Assembly: GCF_004340875.1 (NCBI RefSeq)
Contig: NZ_SLXQ01000023.1
Location: forward strand, 1 to 64,000
Reading direction: 5' to 3'
Length of the DNA: 64,000 nt
DNA from: Tamaricihabitans halophyticus
GTDB taxonomy: Bacteria > Actinomycetota > Actinomycetes > Mycobacteriales > Pseudonocardiaceae
Below, piece by piece: positions 16,766 to 25,549 of this stretch. Position 1 is the stretch's first letter; the number at the start of each line of letters is the position of its first letter. Under the pieces are notes generated by a model. It had not been told where the DNA came from and searched no databases. It saw only the letters and a list, made by a program, of their open reading frames with translations. A program made the translations under genes and the position numbers.

Positions 16766-18529
16766 TCAGCGGGTGGCGGGAACGATCGGCACGATCAGTT
16801 TGCTCTGGTTTCGTGGTCCGGAATGCACGCTCACCTGCGCACGCGCGATCTCGGTTCCGCGGTCGAGCGGCGTGCCATGTAGGCATGGACCGCAGCCGGC
16901 ACCGGGATATGGCGGCTCGCTGGCCAGTTCGTCCAGCCGTTCGGTGTATTCGTAGTCCGTGCTCCGTATGGTGCATGCGATGCGGTAGCCACGTGGCACG
17001 ATGATGCTGGTGGGCCAGATCTCCACGGCTAGTTCGTAGATTTTTCCTGGTGTCAGCGGGGCGGGTGTGCGATGTGTGTGAAATGGCCGGTAGGGCAGGC
17101 TGCGCTGGTCGTCGAGTTCGCGGTGCGATGCGCGCAACCAACCTTGCGCGATCGGGGTATACTCGTCAAGCGAACCACGTAGCACTACCTCGGTTCCGTC
17201 TGGCCGGACAACGTGCACGACGGTGAAGATGTCCGCGTCGCTGGTCGATGAGCTTACGAACAATGTGGCGGCCATCGGACCGGTGATCTCGGTGTCCTGC
17301 TCGAATGGTGGGCTCCAGAACGTGATGCCACGGCCGGGAGCGTCGAAGTTCACGCTTCCGGTTTTCGCCGCTGGCTGGTTCGTCAGCGATTTCCCTTGAC
17401 ATTCCAAGTACAGATCTGTCCATTGGGTACGTTCGATTGGCCATTCGGTCTCGTGTCGTTCGAATGTGCTGCCATCGACGTGACGTACCTGTAGCCGGAC
17501 GGGTGGCTCGTTGTCCCATCCGTTGTCCTCGCCTTTGAGGAAGTGGTCGAGGAATCGCTTCTGCAGTGATATTCCGTAATCGGTGTAGAACAAGGTCCAG
17601 TGTTCAAGCCCGTGTACCTCGAGCCATTTTTGTGGTGCGGTGGCGTTCATGAAGGCCTCGAAGTTGCCGCGGGAGTGCAGTCCCTGTCCTCCCCAGTTGG
17701 CCGCGGACAGGAACGGGACACGGATCTTCGACCACTCGGCGGACCTCGTTGTGTACCACGAATCCTCAAGTGGGCGCGCGGAGATCTCGGCTGCCACCTC
17801 TGTTCGGTTGAGGGCCAGTTCGTCCTCCGGGAGTGTCACCGGTCCTGCCGCGGATTGTCCCGTGTGGGGGTTGTGGAACGACCGTTCGCCCTGTCCATAC
17901 TGGACTGGAAGCACTTCGCCCGGATACCATAGCTCGGCGAAACGCGATGGGATTCCCCCGTGGTAGCAGGCATCCCGGTAGAGGTCGGCAACGCCCTCCC
18001 AGGCGACCATCGCCGACAAACTCGGCGGCTGCGTTCCGGCAACGAGCCAGCCGATGATCGTGTAATAGGAAATACCGCACAGCCCAACGCGCCCGGTGCT
18101 CCACGGTTGCTCGCTCGCCCATTCGATGCAGTCGTGCAGATCCATCGTCTCCCGTGTGGAGAGCACATCCAGGATGCCTGGCGAGCAACCGGCCCCTCGG
18201 GAGTCGACCCGAACGATCGCGTACCCGTCCGGCACCCACCGCTGCGGGTCGACTACCTCATAGTTCTGATACGCACCAGATGAGTCCAGCGTAATCTCGG
18301 GAAACTCCTCGACCATCGCTGCCCAGTAACTCGGATACGCCAGCTGAAACGGTGAGCCTTTGCCGTACGGTCCATAGCTGAGGATCACCGGGTGACGCCC
18401 TTGCTCCTGCGGCCGGAAGATGTCCGCTCGCAGTTCGAGGCCGTCATCCATGGGTATGGGGACTTGCCAATCGACCAGCATCCCGTCCCGCGCTTCGCTG
18501 CGGGTGTACCCGTTCACGTCGCCGTGCAC
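16766..18529 (-). CDS. CocE/NonD-family acyl hydrolase (X-Pro dipeptidyl-peptidase-like)
   Basis: A 587-residue two-domain hydrolase. The N-terminal alpha/beta domain has the nucleophile motif GLCGISYYTIIGW (Ser about 154) and the loop VRVDSRGAGCSPG. A C-terminal jelly-roll domain follows (VRPDGTEVVLRG, then PLTPGKIYELAVEIWPTS). Family members hydrolyse esters or amides such as cocaine, alpha-amino acid esters and X-Pro peptides. No signal peptide is seen. It diverges from the XRE-cupin regulator at 18587, whose promoter shares the 57-bp gap, so that regulator is its likely controller. A paralogue lies at 51867-53891. Confidence 0.85.
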   Translation of the reverse strand: MHGDVNGYTRSEARDGMLVDWQVPIPMDDGLELRADIFRPQEQGRHPVILSYGPYGKGSPFQLAYPSYWAAMVEEFPEITLDSSGAYQNYEVVDPQRWVPDGYAIVRVDSRGAGCSPGILDVLSTRETMDLHDCIEWASEQPWSTGRVGLCGISYYTIIGWLVAGTQPPSLSAMVAWEGVADLYRDACYHGGIPSRFAELWYPGEVLPVQYGQGERSFHNPHTGQSAAGPVTLPEDELALNRTEVAAEISARPLEDSWYTTRSAEWSKIRVPFLSAANWGGQGLHSRGNFEAFMNATAPQKWLEVHGLEHWTLFYTDYGISLQKRFLDHFLKGEDNGWDNEPPVRLQVRHVDGSTFERHETEWPIERTQWTDLYLECQGKSLTNQPAAKTGSVNFDAPGRGITFWSPPFEQDTEITGPMAATLFVSSSTSDADIFTVVHVVRPDGTEVVLRGSLDEYTPIAQGWLRASHRELDDQRSLPYRPFHTHRTPAPLTPGKIYELAVEIWPTSIIVPRGYRIACTIRSTDYEYTERLDELASEPPYPGAGCGPCLHGTPLDRGTEIARAQVSVHSGPRNQSKLIVPIVPATR

Positions 18530-18586
18530 CCTTGCCTCCTTGTGTCCGCTATAGTGGAGTTCTAGCCTTTATTGAGGAGGACGTCA

Positions 18587-19201
18587 ATGGACCGGTTTTC
18601 CACCGGGCTGGCTGTCGAGGAACTCGGCCCCCGGATCCGCCGCGAGCGGCTGGCCCGTCAGCTGTCCCTCGAACAGCTCGCGGTCCGTAGTGGCGTGAGC
18701 CGCAGCATGCTCTCTGATATCGAGCGGGGCGGGAAACTGCCATCGGTCGTCGTGCTGGACAGCACCGCCACCGCCCTCGGCGTGACGATCAGCCAGCTGC
18801 TTGGCGAACCCACCGCCAACGCCGTAACGGTGCTACGTCGGGAAACCCAGCACGGTGCGACGAATCCGGCAGGCTGGCAGTGGCGGACGCTTTCGCCGCG
18901 CCTCGCCGGTGACGGCCCCGACTTCCTGCGCGGCACCGCGCCGCCCGCCACGAGCGGTCCGGAGTTCGCCGCGCATGCCACCGGGTCCCGCGAATGGGTA
19001 GCGGTCGAACACGGCAGCCTCTCCGTCGTCGTCGACGGGGAGGAGTATCGGCTCGAGGAGGGCGACGCGATCTGTTACGCCGCCGATCGCTCCCACCGCT
19101 TTGCCAATATTGGCGATCGAACGTGCACCTACTATCTCGTCCTGGATATCAAGCCATGGCCGTCGGACACCTCACATGAGGGCGTCAACCCGGCCGACTA
19201 A
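18587..19201 (+). CDS. XRE-family regulator with C-terminal cupin domain
   Basis: A 204-residue regulator with an N-terminal XRE helix-turn-helix (SLEQLAVRSGVSRSMLSDIE, about 26-45) and a C-terminal cupin (VEHGSLSVVVDGEEYRLEEG with a later HRFANIG). This pairing is common in repressors of amino acid, polyamine and aromatic catabolism, where the cupin binds the effector. The ATG at 18587 has GAGGAGG 6 bp upstream; an in-frame TTG at 18572 is rejected because it overlaps that ribosome site. TATAGT at 18550-18555 is a plausible -10. It is divergent from the CocE hydrolase. Confidence 0.85.
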   Translation: MDRFSTGLAVEELGPRIRRERLARQLSLEQLAVRSGVSRSMLSDIERGGKLPSVVVLDSTATALGVTISQLLGEPTANAVTVLRRETQHGATNPAGWQWRTLSPRLAGDGPDFLRGTAPPATSGPEFAAHATGSREWVAVEHGSLSVVVDGEEYRLEEGDAICYAADRSHRFANIGDRTCTYYLVLDIKPWPSDTSHEGVNPAD

Positions 19202-19262
19202 CTGAGTTGACTCACGTTCGTTCGCGGATTTTGTCCGCTTGAGCTGGGAGGTCCTCATCGGA

Positions 19263-20348
19263 GTGATTCGTCGGGCGTTGACCTCGTCCGCCATCGCGGC
19301 CCTTACCTCGCCCCGCACGGTTGACCATTATCTGGAACAACTGCATCCGATGCTCACCGTCGATCTGGTGCGGGCTCGCGTCGTCGGCGTCTATCGCGAG
19401 ACGTCCGACTCGAGCACCGTGCTTCTGCGACCCAACCGCGCATGGCGTGGTTTCACAGCCGGCCAGCATGTGCAGTTCGGCATCGAGGTTGACGGCGTTC
19501 GCCGGATCCGCTGTTTCTCGGTATCCAGTTCGGCGGCAAACGCGCGCCGTAGCTTCACGGTCTCGGTCAAGGCGCACCCGGACGGGTACGTCTCACAGTT
19601 CCTGCACCGCAGGCTGTCTCTCGGTACGCTGGTGCACCTGTCCCAAGCCGAGGGAGAGTTCGTCCTGCCGCAACCAGTACCCGACCCTCTGTTGTTACTC
19701 AGTGGCGGGAGCGGCAGCACGCCTGTCATGTCGATGCTGCGCACGCTGCGCGACACTGGCCATCGCGGCCGCGTGGTCTTCCTGCACTACGCGCGTTCCC
19801 GTGACGAGGAGATGTTCGCCGACGAACTCGATCAGATCGCCATTACGATGCCGAACGCTCGGGTGCACCGTATCTACACCCGTTCGCCGGTGCCGGGTTC
19901 ACCGCTCTCCGGCCGGATCACTGTTGATCACCTCGCTTACCTGGACGTCGATCCGACGAATACGCTGACCTACGTCTGCGGGCCGGCCGGGTTCATCGCC
20001 GCGGTCAGTCGTATTTACGCTACCCATGGCGATATCGCCATGCTGCACACGGAATATTTCAAGGTTCCCGCCGTCGACCCGGCAGCCGCCGACATGACTG
20101 GCACGGTGACCTTCGCGGACAGCGAAGTCACCGTTGACAACTCCGGTGCGACGATTCTCGTCCAGGCAGAGGCAGCCGGCCTCGCCCCACGGTTCGGTTG
20201 CCGAATGGGCATCTGCAATACCTGCGCGGTGCGCAAACACCATGGCGCCGTGCGGCACGTGGTCAGCGGCGAAGTGTCCGCAGCCACCAACGAGACCATC
20301 CGAATCTGCACTCACACCCCGATTGGCGACGTGAACCTAGCGCTCTGA
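19263..20348 (+). CDS. Flavin/2Fe-2S oxidoreductase, electron donor to desaturase
   Basis: A 361-residue reductase with an FAD-binding barrel (RCFSVSS motif), an NAD(P) domain (LLLLSGGSGSTPVMSML and YVCGPAGF) and a C-terminal plant-type 2Fe-2S ferredoxin domain (CRMGICNTC, with the last cysteine in ETIRICTH). This is the arrangement of mycobacterial Rv3230c, which passes NADPH electrons to the DesA3 desaturase. The desaturase gene follows after 16 bp. GTG 19263 was chosen with GGGAGG 11 bp upstream; a TTG at 19239 is an alternative. Confidence 0.88.
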   Translation: MIRRALTSSAIAALTSPRTVDHYLEQLHPMLTVDLVRARVVGVYRETSDSSTVLLRPNRAWRGFTAGQHVQFGIEVDGVRRIRCFSVSSSAANARRSFTVSVKAHPDGYVSQFLHRRLSLGTLVHLSQAEGEFVLPQPVPDPLLLLSGGSGSTPVMSMLRTLRDTGHRGRVVFLHYARSRDEEMFADELDQIAITMPNARVHRIYTRSPVPGSPLSGRITVDHLAYLDVDPTNTLTYVCGPAGFIAAVSRIYATHGDIAMLHTEYFKVPAVDPAAADMTGTVTFADSEVTVDNSGATILVQAEAAGLAPRFGCRMGICNTCAVRKHHGAVRHVVSGEVSAATNETIRICTHTPIGDVNLAL

Positions 20349-20364
20349 CTGCAAGGAGAAGATT

Positions 20365-21561
20365 ATGTCTCGACTACGTCGATTCCCATTGATCAAGCCG
20401 TTCAGCGCAACCGACCACGACCGTGCGCCGCAACCCATCGTCGGGATGGACACCGTCAAGCGCTCGCCGATCGGCCTGGAATACCTGAGCTATGAACAAC
20501 TCGACGCGTTCGGTGCCGAGCTTGACGCCCTACGCCAGCGCGTCCTGGACGACCTCGGTCAGGAGGATGCGGACTATATTCGCCGCGTCGTCCGGGTCCA
20601 ACGAGTGAGCGAGGTCCTTGGTCGGCTTGGCATCTTCTGCCCGTTCGCATGGCCAGTCTTCGCCGGCGGCATCGGCGCGCTGGCTTTGGCAAAGATCCTG
20701 GAGAACATGGAAATCGGCCACAACGTGATGCACGGCCAGTACGACTGGATGAACGATCCCGCATTGGACGGGCAGCGCTACGAGTGGGATTTCGTCGCAC
20801 CGTCCGAAGACTGGCGACACGGTCACAACTTCTTACACCACACCTACACAAACATCCACGGCTTGGACCGCGACATCGGCTACAGCACCTTCCGCGTCGA
20901 TGCCGCGCAGCCATGGCAGCCCAGGCACCGGTTCAACGTCCCGCTGGCACTCGGTCTGATGCTGATCTTCGAATTCGGCGTTCTGCTGCACGGATTGGAA
21001 CGACAGGAGTATCGACGCGGCAAGATCTCGGCCGAAGTATTCCAGGTCCGTCGCAACCGCGCACTGAAGAAAATCGGCCGCCAGGTACTGAAAGACTATG
21101 TTGCTTACCCGGCATTGGCACTCCCGCTAGTACCGTTCGTCGGCTGGTGGGCGCCACTGGCGGTCCTCAGTGGCACCGCCGTGGCCAACGTGATCCGCAA
21201 CGCCTGGGCATTCACCGTGATCTTCTGCGGCCACTTCCCAGCCGAGGTGCAGACATACACCAGATCCGACGCCGAGAACGAGACACGCGGACAATGGTAT
21301 CTACGTCAGCTACTCGGCTCGGCCAACATTACTGGCAGCCGGCTATTCCACGTCCTCACCGGAAACCTGAGTTACCAGATCGAGCACCACCTGTTCCCAG
21401 ACATTCCGGCGCGACGCTACCCACAAATCGCCGCAGAAGTGCGGAAGCTGATCGAGAAGTACCAGCTACGTTACAACACTGGCAGACTCTCCCGGCAGGT
21501 ACGCAGCGTGCTACACCAACTAGCGACATACTCAAGACGACCGGCGTCCGATGCTCACTAG
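20365..21561 (+). CDS. Membrane fatty acid desaturase (DesA3-like)
   Basis: A 398-residue integral membrane di-iron desaturase. The histidine boxes are GHNVMHGQYDW, HGHNFLHHTYTN and QIEHHLFP, spaced as in acyl-CoA delta-9 desaturases, with hydrophobic segments between them. Together with the upstream reductase it probably introduces a double bond into stearoyl-type acyl-CoA, as Rv3229c/Rv3230c do in mycobacteria. It is the last cargo gene before the right attachment site. Its presence on an element could alter membrane lipids or pre-process imported lipids. Confidence 0.9.
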   Translation: MSRLRRFPLIKPFSATDHDRAPQPIVGMDTVKRSPIGLEYLSYEQLDAFGAELDALRQRVLDDLGQEDADYIRRVVRVQRVSEVLGRLGIFCPFAWPVFAGGIGALALAKILENMEIGHNVMHGQYDWMNDPALDGQRYEWDFVAPSEDWRHGHNFLHHTYTNIHGLDRDIGYSTFRVDAAQPWQPRHRFNVPLALGLMLIFEFGVLLHGLERQEYRRGKISAEVFQVRRNRALKKIGRQVLKDYVAYPALALPLVPFVGWWAPLAVLSGTAVANVIRNAWAFTVIFCGHFPAEVQTYTRSDAENETRGQWYLRQLLGSANITGSRLFHVLTGNLSYQIEHHLFPDIPARRYPQIAAEVRKLIEKYQLRYNTGRLSRQVRSVLHQLATYSRRPASDAH

Positions 21562-22061
21562 AGTCGTCGAGGTCAGGAACTTTGTGGGCGGGATAACTGC
21601 CAGGTGGTTTAGCGGTCCATGGCGCGGTTGAGCACGGCAGGAAGAACGGAGACATAACGGAGCCCATGCTGACTGCTAGAAATCGAAAACATGATCTTGA
21701 AGTCGGCGAAACAGCAGGTAAACGCGCTGCAAGCGAAGATCTTTTCGGGATCACTGATCACTGCGATCGAATCTGCGGTCTTTTAGTCCGCGTGTAGTTA
21801 GGTGTGCGAATATGCGCTGTGCTGTTGGTCTTTGACGTACGCGCGGTTCGGTGACATGTGACCATTGAGCGATTTCGTGCGGAATTGATGACGTGTGCGT
21901 CCGGATCGTTGTCGGGGTGCCTGAAACTGCGCGGCGGCATTAGCGAATGTGGCCGGGTGGTAGTGCCGTCGGCGTTTCTTGCGGAAATCGTATAATGTGC
22001 GTATGTGAGCAGGTCAACGATGGGGGTCTTTGTTAATCCGGTGGGATCTCTGTGACCTGGC
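21562..22061. other. Non-coding right arm of the element
   Basis: About 500 bp between the desaturase and the right direct repeat. No supported gene. Minus-strand frames here are shadows of the tmRNA-like 3' end and its flank. Base composition is more AT-rich than the neighbouring genes, as expected for an attP arm. Confidence 0.5.
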
Positions 22062-22225
22062 GAGTCCGTTTGACTATGTGGTGTCGAGTGAACGAAATGT
22101 GGATAGCTGCCCGAACTATATGTCTGGCCTGGTAGGGTATTTGGCGAGCTGGGCGAGAAATTCAGCGCACAGCGCAGAGCTTTCCGATACTGGGGGTCAC
22201 GGGTTCGAATCCCGTCAGCTCCACA
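22062..22225 (+). repeat. Right copy of the ~165-bp direct repeat ending in a tmRNA-like 3' end
   Basis: Counterpart of 172-341. It begins GAGTCCGTTTGACTATG and ends in the identical 33-bp core. Distance between the cores is 21.88 kb, which defines the element size. A small indel sits just before the core (the left copy has extra bases after TACTGG). Confidence 0.8.
22193..22225 (+). other. Attachment-site core, right: tmRNA-like 3' end
   Basis: Identical over 33 bp to 309-341, with the same T-arm and GTCAGCTCCA acceptor strand. It is followed by its own terminator at 22248-22269. No integrase lies immediately to its right, so this is probably the outer boundary with the chromosome. Confidence 0.7.
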
Positions 22226-22247
22226 GTCGGAAGGGTCTTCGCAGGTC

Positions 22248-22269
22248 AGGGCCTGTGAGGGCCCTTTTT
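22248..22269 (+). terminator. Intrinsic terminator after the right att core
   Basis: AGGGCC (22248-22253) pairs with GGCCCT (22260-22265) around a 6-nt loop and is followed by a T run to 22269. Its position just after the tmRNA-like end is what one expects for an ssrA transcript terminator. Confidence 0.7.
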
Positions 22270-22730
22270 GCGTTGCTCTGGGGTTGCTCGTCCAGCCAAG
22301 CGTAGCGCTCACTGACACCTTGACTGGAGGCTGGCCCTATGGGGACAGATTTGACTAAACAGGATCGAGCGGGACCGTTTCAGGGCCCGTAGGTCGGCCC
22401 GACGCATCGGGCTCTGGGCGCGATGAGTGCTAATGCTGGGACGAGCAAAGCATTGGCGAGGTCGGGGCGACTGACCCGGGCGGGTCTGGGTGCGCAGCAG
22501 CGGCTGGCTGCGGAGAGTATGGCGCAGGTGCAGGAGCGGGCCACCGGCCTCGACGAAGGTCCCTCCATCCAAACCTCAAACGCATGGCAAACGTCGACTG
22601 GCTCGTCAGCCGCCCAGAACTACAGGGGAGTGTCAAGAACCAGTGGACAGTCCCGGACCACAGATACGCTTCGCGCTGTGGGATTGCCGCGCACTGCGTC
22701 GAGCGCCAGGGGAGGAGGCTGTTGTGGAGG
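22270..22730. other. No supportable gene
   Basis: About 460 bp to the right of the attachment site. Several open frames overlap on both strands, but none has a domain, a convincing ribosome site or consistent codon bias. It leads into the gene debris at 22731-23770. Confidence 0.4.
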
Positions 22731-22936
22731 CTATGCGCCTGGAGTGGCGACACCCGCCTTAGAGGCGGTGATGACTAGCTGCGCGTGGTCCCACGCGCTC
22801 AGCCTGGATAGCAGGCGGACGGGGTGCGTTTTCATCGTTCCGAGCGCGACGTACAGATTCTCGGCGATCTCGGTGGTGGGATATGCCCCGGGCGATTAGG
22901 GCGAGGACTTCTCGCTCGCGTTCGGTGAGGTCCCGC
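22731..22936 (-). pseudogene. LuxR-type HTH domain fragment with frameshift
   Basis: The C-terminal helix-turn-helix of a NarL/LuxR response regulator: LTEREREVLALIARGIS in one frame, then TTEIAENLYVALGTMKTH and RLLSRLSAWDHAQLVITA in another. A one-base change in the C run at the TCCCACC segment breaks the frame. The receiver domain is absent. Its N-terminal side is fused directly to an MFS fragment, so this is a broken-up gene rather than a truncated one. Confidence 0.7.
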
Positions 22937-23222
22937 AACAGCAGCCAGCTGGTGAAATCAGGCGCCCACAACAGAAGCAGGTTCGCGGTCGCCGCGCTCA
23001 ACGCCCCGATGCACATCAGACGTCGCCCTGGCACGGCATCGGCAAGCCCGGTCGCGGCAAGGGTGAGCGCGCCGACGACGAACCCGAACTGGATCGCGAT
23101 CGTCAGCAGCGCAGCCTCCCCGCTGCTGAGCTGCCACATGCGCCGCAACTGCGGTACCGCGAACGAAGCGGAAAACCACACTCATGGATGCGAAGGTGGC
23201 TGTAGCGACCAGCGCGACTCCG
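22934..23222 (-). pseudogene. MFS transporter N-terminal fragment with frameshift
   Basis: Reads as transmembrane helices 1-3 of an MFS transporter: VALVATATFASMSV, then (after a 2-bp loss in a GTGTG run) WFSASFAVPQLRRMW, then LLTIAIQFGFVVGALTLAAT and RRLMCIGALSAATANLLLLW. The remaining nine or so helices are missing. It joins a LuxR HTH fragment at about 22936 and an acyl-CoA synthetase fragment at about 23220. Confidence 0.7.
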
Positions 23223-23770
23223 GCGACGGCGCGGAGGAGTTGCGGGTCGCTGGCCAGTGCTCCGGTGTGGGATGCGGCAGCCGCGCCGCCCGCCGCGCTC
23301 CGGCTACCCTTGAACAGCACGATAGGGATGGATACCTGCGCCGCGAGGCTGAAGAAGCGCCGCGCGTCGCTGTCGTCCTCCAGGTAGAACGCGGCCAGTG
23401 TCGTGTGTGGATCGGCTTCGCAGAAGGCAAGCAGTTCAGACGGCGCGACGTCGTCGCAGTTCCCGACTGAGCTGACGAAGCTGAACCGCACCCCGAGTTC
23501 GTTGCCGCGCCGCACGACATCGCCGGCGTAGGTACCCGATTGAGAGACGAAGGCGATGGAACCTTGTTCCGGTGACGACGCGGTGGGGCCGATCATCGTC
23601 ATACGGGCGTGTGGCGTGTAGTGCCCGATGCAGTTGGGGCCGAGCACCCGCAGGTCCGTGCCGGCGACCGCATCGCGAAGATTCGTTGTGTCCGCGGTGT
23701 AGACATGGGCGGTCTTGGTACTTTTGGCGGCCAGCTCCCGCAGTGCGTCCGGAACAGCCTTGGCGGGCAA
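23220..23770 (-). pseudogene. NDP-forming acyl-CoA synthetase (ACS-alpha) fragment
   Basis: An open stretch matching the CoA-ligase/succinyl-CoA-synthetase-like part of an NDP-forming acyl-CoA synthetase: RVLGPNCIG, AFVSQSGTYAGDVVRRG, SVGNCDDVAPSELLAFC, IPIVLFKGSRS, AAASHTGALASDPQLL. Both the CoA-binding N-terminus and the ATP-grasp domain are absent. It runs straight into the MFS fragment without a stop, so a translated chimera is possible but unlikely to be functional. Confidence 0.7.
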
Positions 23771-23806
23771 GGTCCGCGATGGTGCTTACCGCTGGCCGTG
23801 CCGACC

Positions 23807-25531
23807 CTAGTCGCCGCATCCCCGCGTGGCGGCGGAGATGACAGTGTCACTCAAACGCCGGTCACCGGCTAGTTCGGTTGCCTTGTCGACATCCGGTGTC
23901 AGGTAGCGGTCATCACTTACCGGGCTGATCCGCTCCCGTACCAGCCGCAGCACCGCAGCTGATCCCTTTCCTGGCTCGAGCTCGCCCATCTTGGACTTGA
24001 TCAAGTCCATACCCTGCGCACCGAGGATGAGCTGAATACCGATGATGGTCTGCAGTCTGTCCAGGTTGGCCGTCAGGTTGCGCACCGAGGTCATCGCCAT
24101 ACTGGTGTCGTCTTCCTGGCCGCCCATCGTGGGACGCGACAGTGTTCCGGCGGGAGTGGCCACGACCTGCATTTCGGAGACAAGTGCCGCCGCGACCGGG
24201 TGAGTCATCGCCAGTCCGGTGTTGAGCCCGGGAGTGCCCCCGGCAAGGCTGGCCGGAAGCCCATAGCTCCATCCTTCGTCAAGCAAACGGCCGGACAGCT
24301 GCTCGGATAGCCCGCCGAGGTCGACGAGTTGTGCGTTCAAGCGATCGGCGCTTTGCCCTAGTTTGGCGCCATTCCAGTTTCCGCCCATCACGAACTCGTA
24401 GTGCCCGTTGTCCTTCTCGAAAACCAGGGGGTTGGACGTGGACGCATTGGCTTCGCGTTTGGCCACTCCCTTTGTCTCCGCGATGGTGTCACGTAAGGCG
24501 CCGAGCACATGCGATGCGCCACGCACGGACACGGCGTCCTGCACTCGGGGTGCGGATTCCCCTGCCTGCCGTCGTCCCTTCTCGGTCATCCATTGCGTGC
24601 CGCAGATCAACGCGCGGGTCCGCTTTGCGGCGGCGTTCTCGTTGGGAATACCGCGTTCAGCGTGCGTTCGAGGGTCGAATGCGCCTTGCTCCGCCCGGGT
24701 TGCCTCGAGGAACAACGCGAAGGCCCCATCGAATCCCGCGAGGGAACGTTGCGCCCGTACCGTTGCTCGTACGAGCTTCGCCGTGACCACGCTGTTGCCA
24801 CTGATGAGTGGCAACGCTTCGCCTGACTCAAGTTGGAACGTCGATGCGAGCCCAGCCTGACGCAGAGCTTGTTCTGGCCGCATCCTTTCGCCGCGTAGCA
24901 TCGCTGGGTTGTCCTGACCGACCATGGTCAGTCCAGCGGCGGCCATCGGCTGCAGATCCCCGATGCCAGTCGAACCGATCTCCGGCATGTCCGGGGTGAT
25001 TCCCGCGTTTACCAGTGACAGGATCCGGTCGGCCAGTTCCGGTCGTACACCCATGGCGCCGCGTGCCATCGAGTTCACGCGGAGGACTAGTGCCAGTCTC
25101 GCCACGCCTGGCGATAGTGTTGGGCCGGTCCCAGCCGCATGCGATAGCAGCACTCGACGCTGAAAATCGCGCTGCTGTCCGATTGTCAGCGGCTTGTCCT
25201 TCAGCGGTCCCAATGCCTGGTTCCAGCCATAAACACGCTTACCCGAGCGGAGCAGGGAAAGCGCCCCCGTACGGGTCTCGGTCATCTGCTGCCTCGCTTC
25301 GTCGGCGAGACTGATTCGCACTGAATCCGCCTGCAGCACTTGCGTCATCGTGGCCCAGTCAAGCGAATCACCGTCCAGTACGAGCTGCACGGTGCCATCC
25401 TGTAGGGAGAAGCCACGCTGCTCGGCGAGACCTTGTTGCCCGGATGCGGTCAACGTTCCCGCCACGAGTAGACCAATGATGCTGGCGATGCACGAACGCA
25501 ATAACACCCGTGCCCGCGATGTGTCGAACAT
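23807..25531 (-). CDS. Exported HAL/PAL-fold protein lacking the MIO triad
   Basis: A 574-residue protein of the histidine/phenylalanine ammonia-lyase fold, but apparently a pseudoenzyme. Residues 7-30 form an Arg-led hydrophobic signal or anchor (LLRSCIASIIGLLVAGTLTA), unlike cytosolic HutH. The active-site block that should read GSxGASGDL is GSTGIGDL (186-193), one residue short, so Ala-Ser-Gly cannot cyclise to MIO. The catalytic Asn (usual ALINGT) is Ser244, and the Tyr of QDPYSLR is Val334. Fold landmarks remain: VYGWNQALG (Y101), LLSHAAGTG, GVRPELADRI, NASTSNPLVF and the helical core. It is the last gene of the hut-like operon, 18 bp after the MFS gene. It may bind, rather than deaminate, histidine or urocanate outside the membrane. 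Confidence 0.75.
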   Translation of the reverse strand: MFDTSRARVLLRSCIASIIGLLVAGTLTASGQQGLAEQRGFSLQDGTVQLVLDGDSLDWATMTQVLQADSVRISLADEARQQMTETRTGALSLLRSGKRVYGWNQALGPLKDKPLTIGQQRDFQRRVLLSHAAGTGPTLSPGVARLALVLRVNSMARGAMGVRPELADRILSLVNAGITPDMPEIGSTGIGDLQPMAAAGLTMVGQDNPAMLRGERMRPEQALRQAGLASTFQLESGEALPLISGNSVVTAKLVRATVRAQRSLAGFDGAFALFLEATRAEQGAFDPRTHAERGIPNENAAAKRTRALICGTQWMTEKGRRQAGESAPRVQDAVSVRGASHVLGALRDTIAETKGVAKREANASTSNPLVFEKDNGHYEFVMGGNWNGAKLGQSADRLNAQLVDLGGLSEQLSGRLLDEGWSYGLPASLAGGTPGLNTGLAMTHPVAAALVSEMQVVATPAGTLSRPTMGGQEDDTSMAMTSVRNLTANLDRLQTIIGIQLILGAQGMDLIKSKMGELEPGKGSAAVLRLVRERISPVSDDRYLTPDVDKATELAGDRRLSDTVISAATRGCGD

Positions 25532-25549
25532 CGAGGTACCTCCCGAAGG

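Noticed and set aside
21758-22318. A 186-codon minus-strand frame containing GADGIRTRDP
   Set aside because: This peptide is a well-known artefact of reading the antisense of tRNA or tmRNA 3' ends. Here it lies over the right att core; no real protein is expected.
22423-22899. 158-codon plus-strand frame across the LuxR debris
   Set aside because: Antisense to the LuxR HTH remnant and low in protein-like signal.
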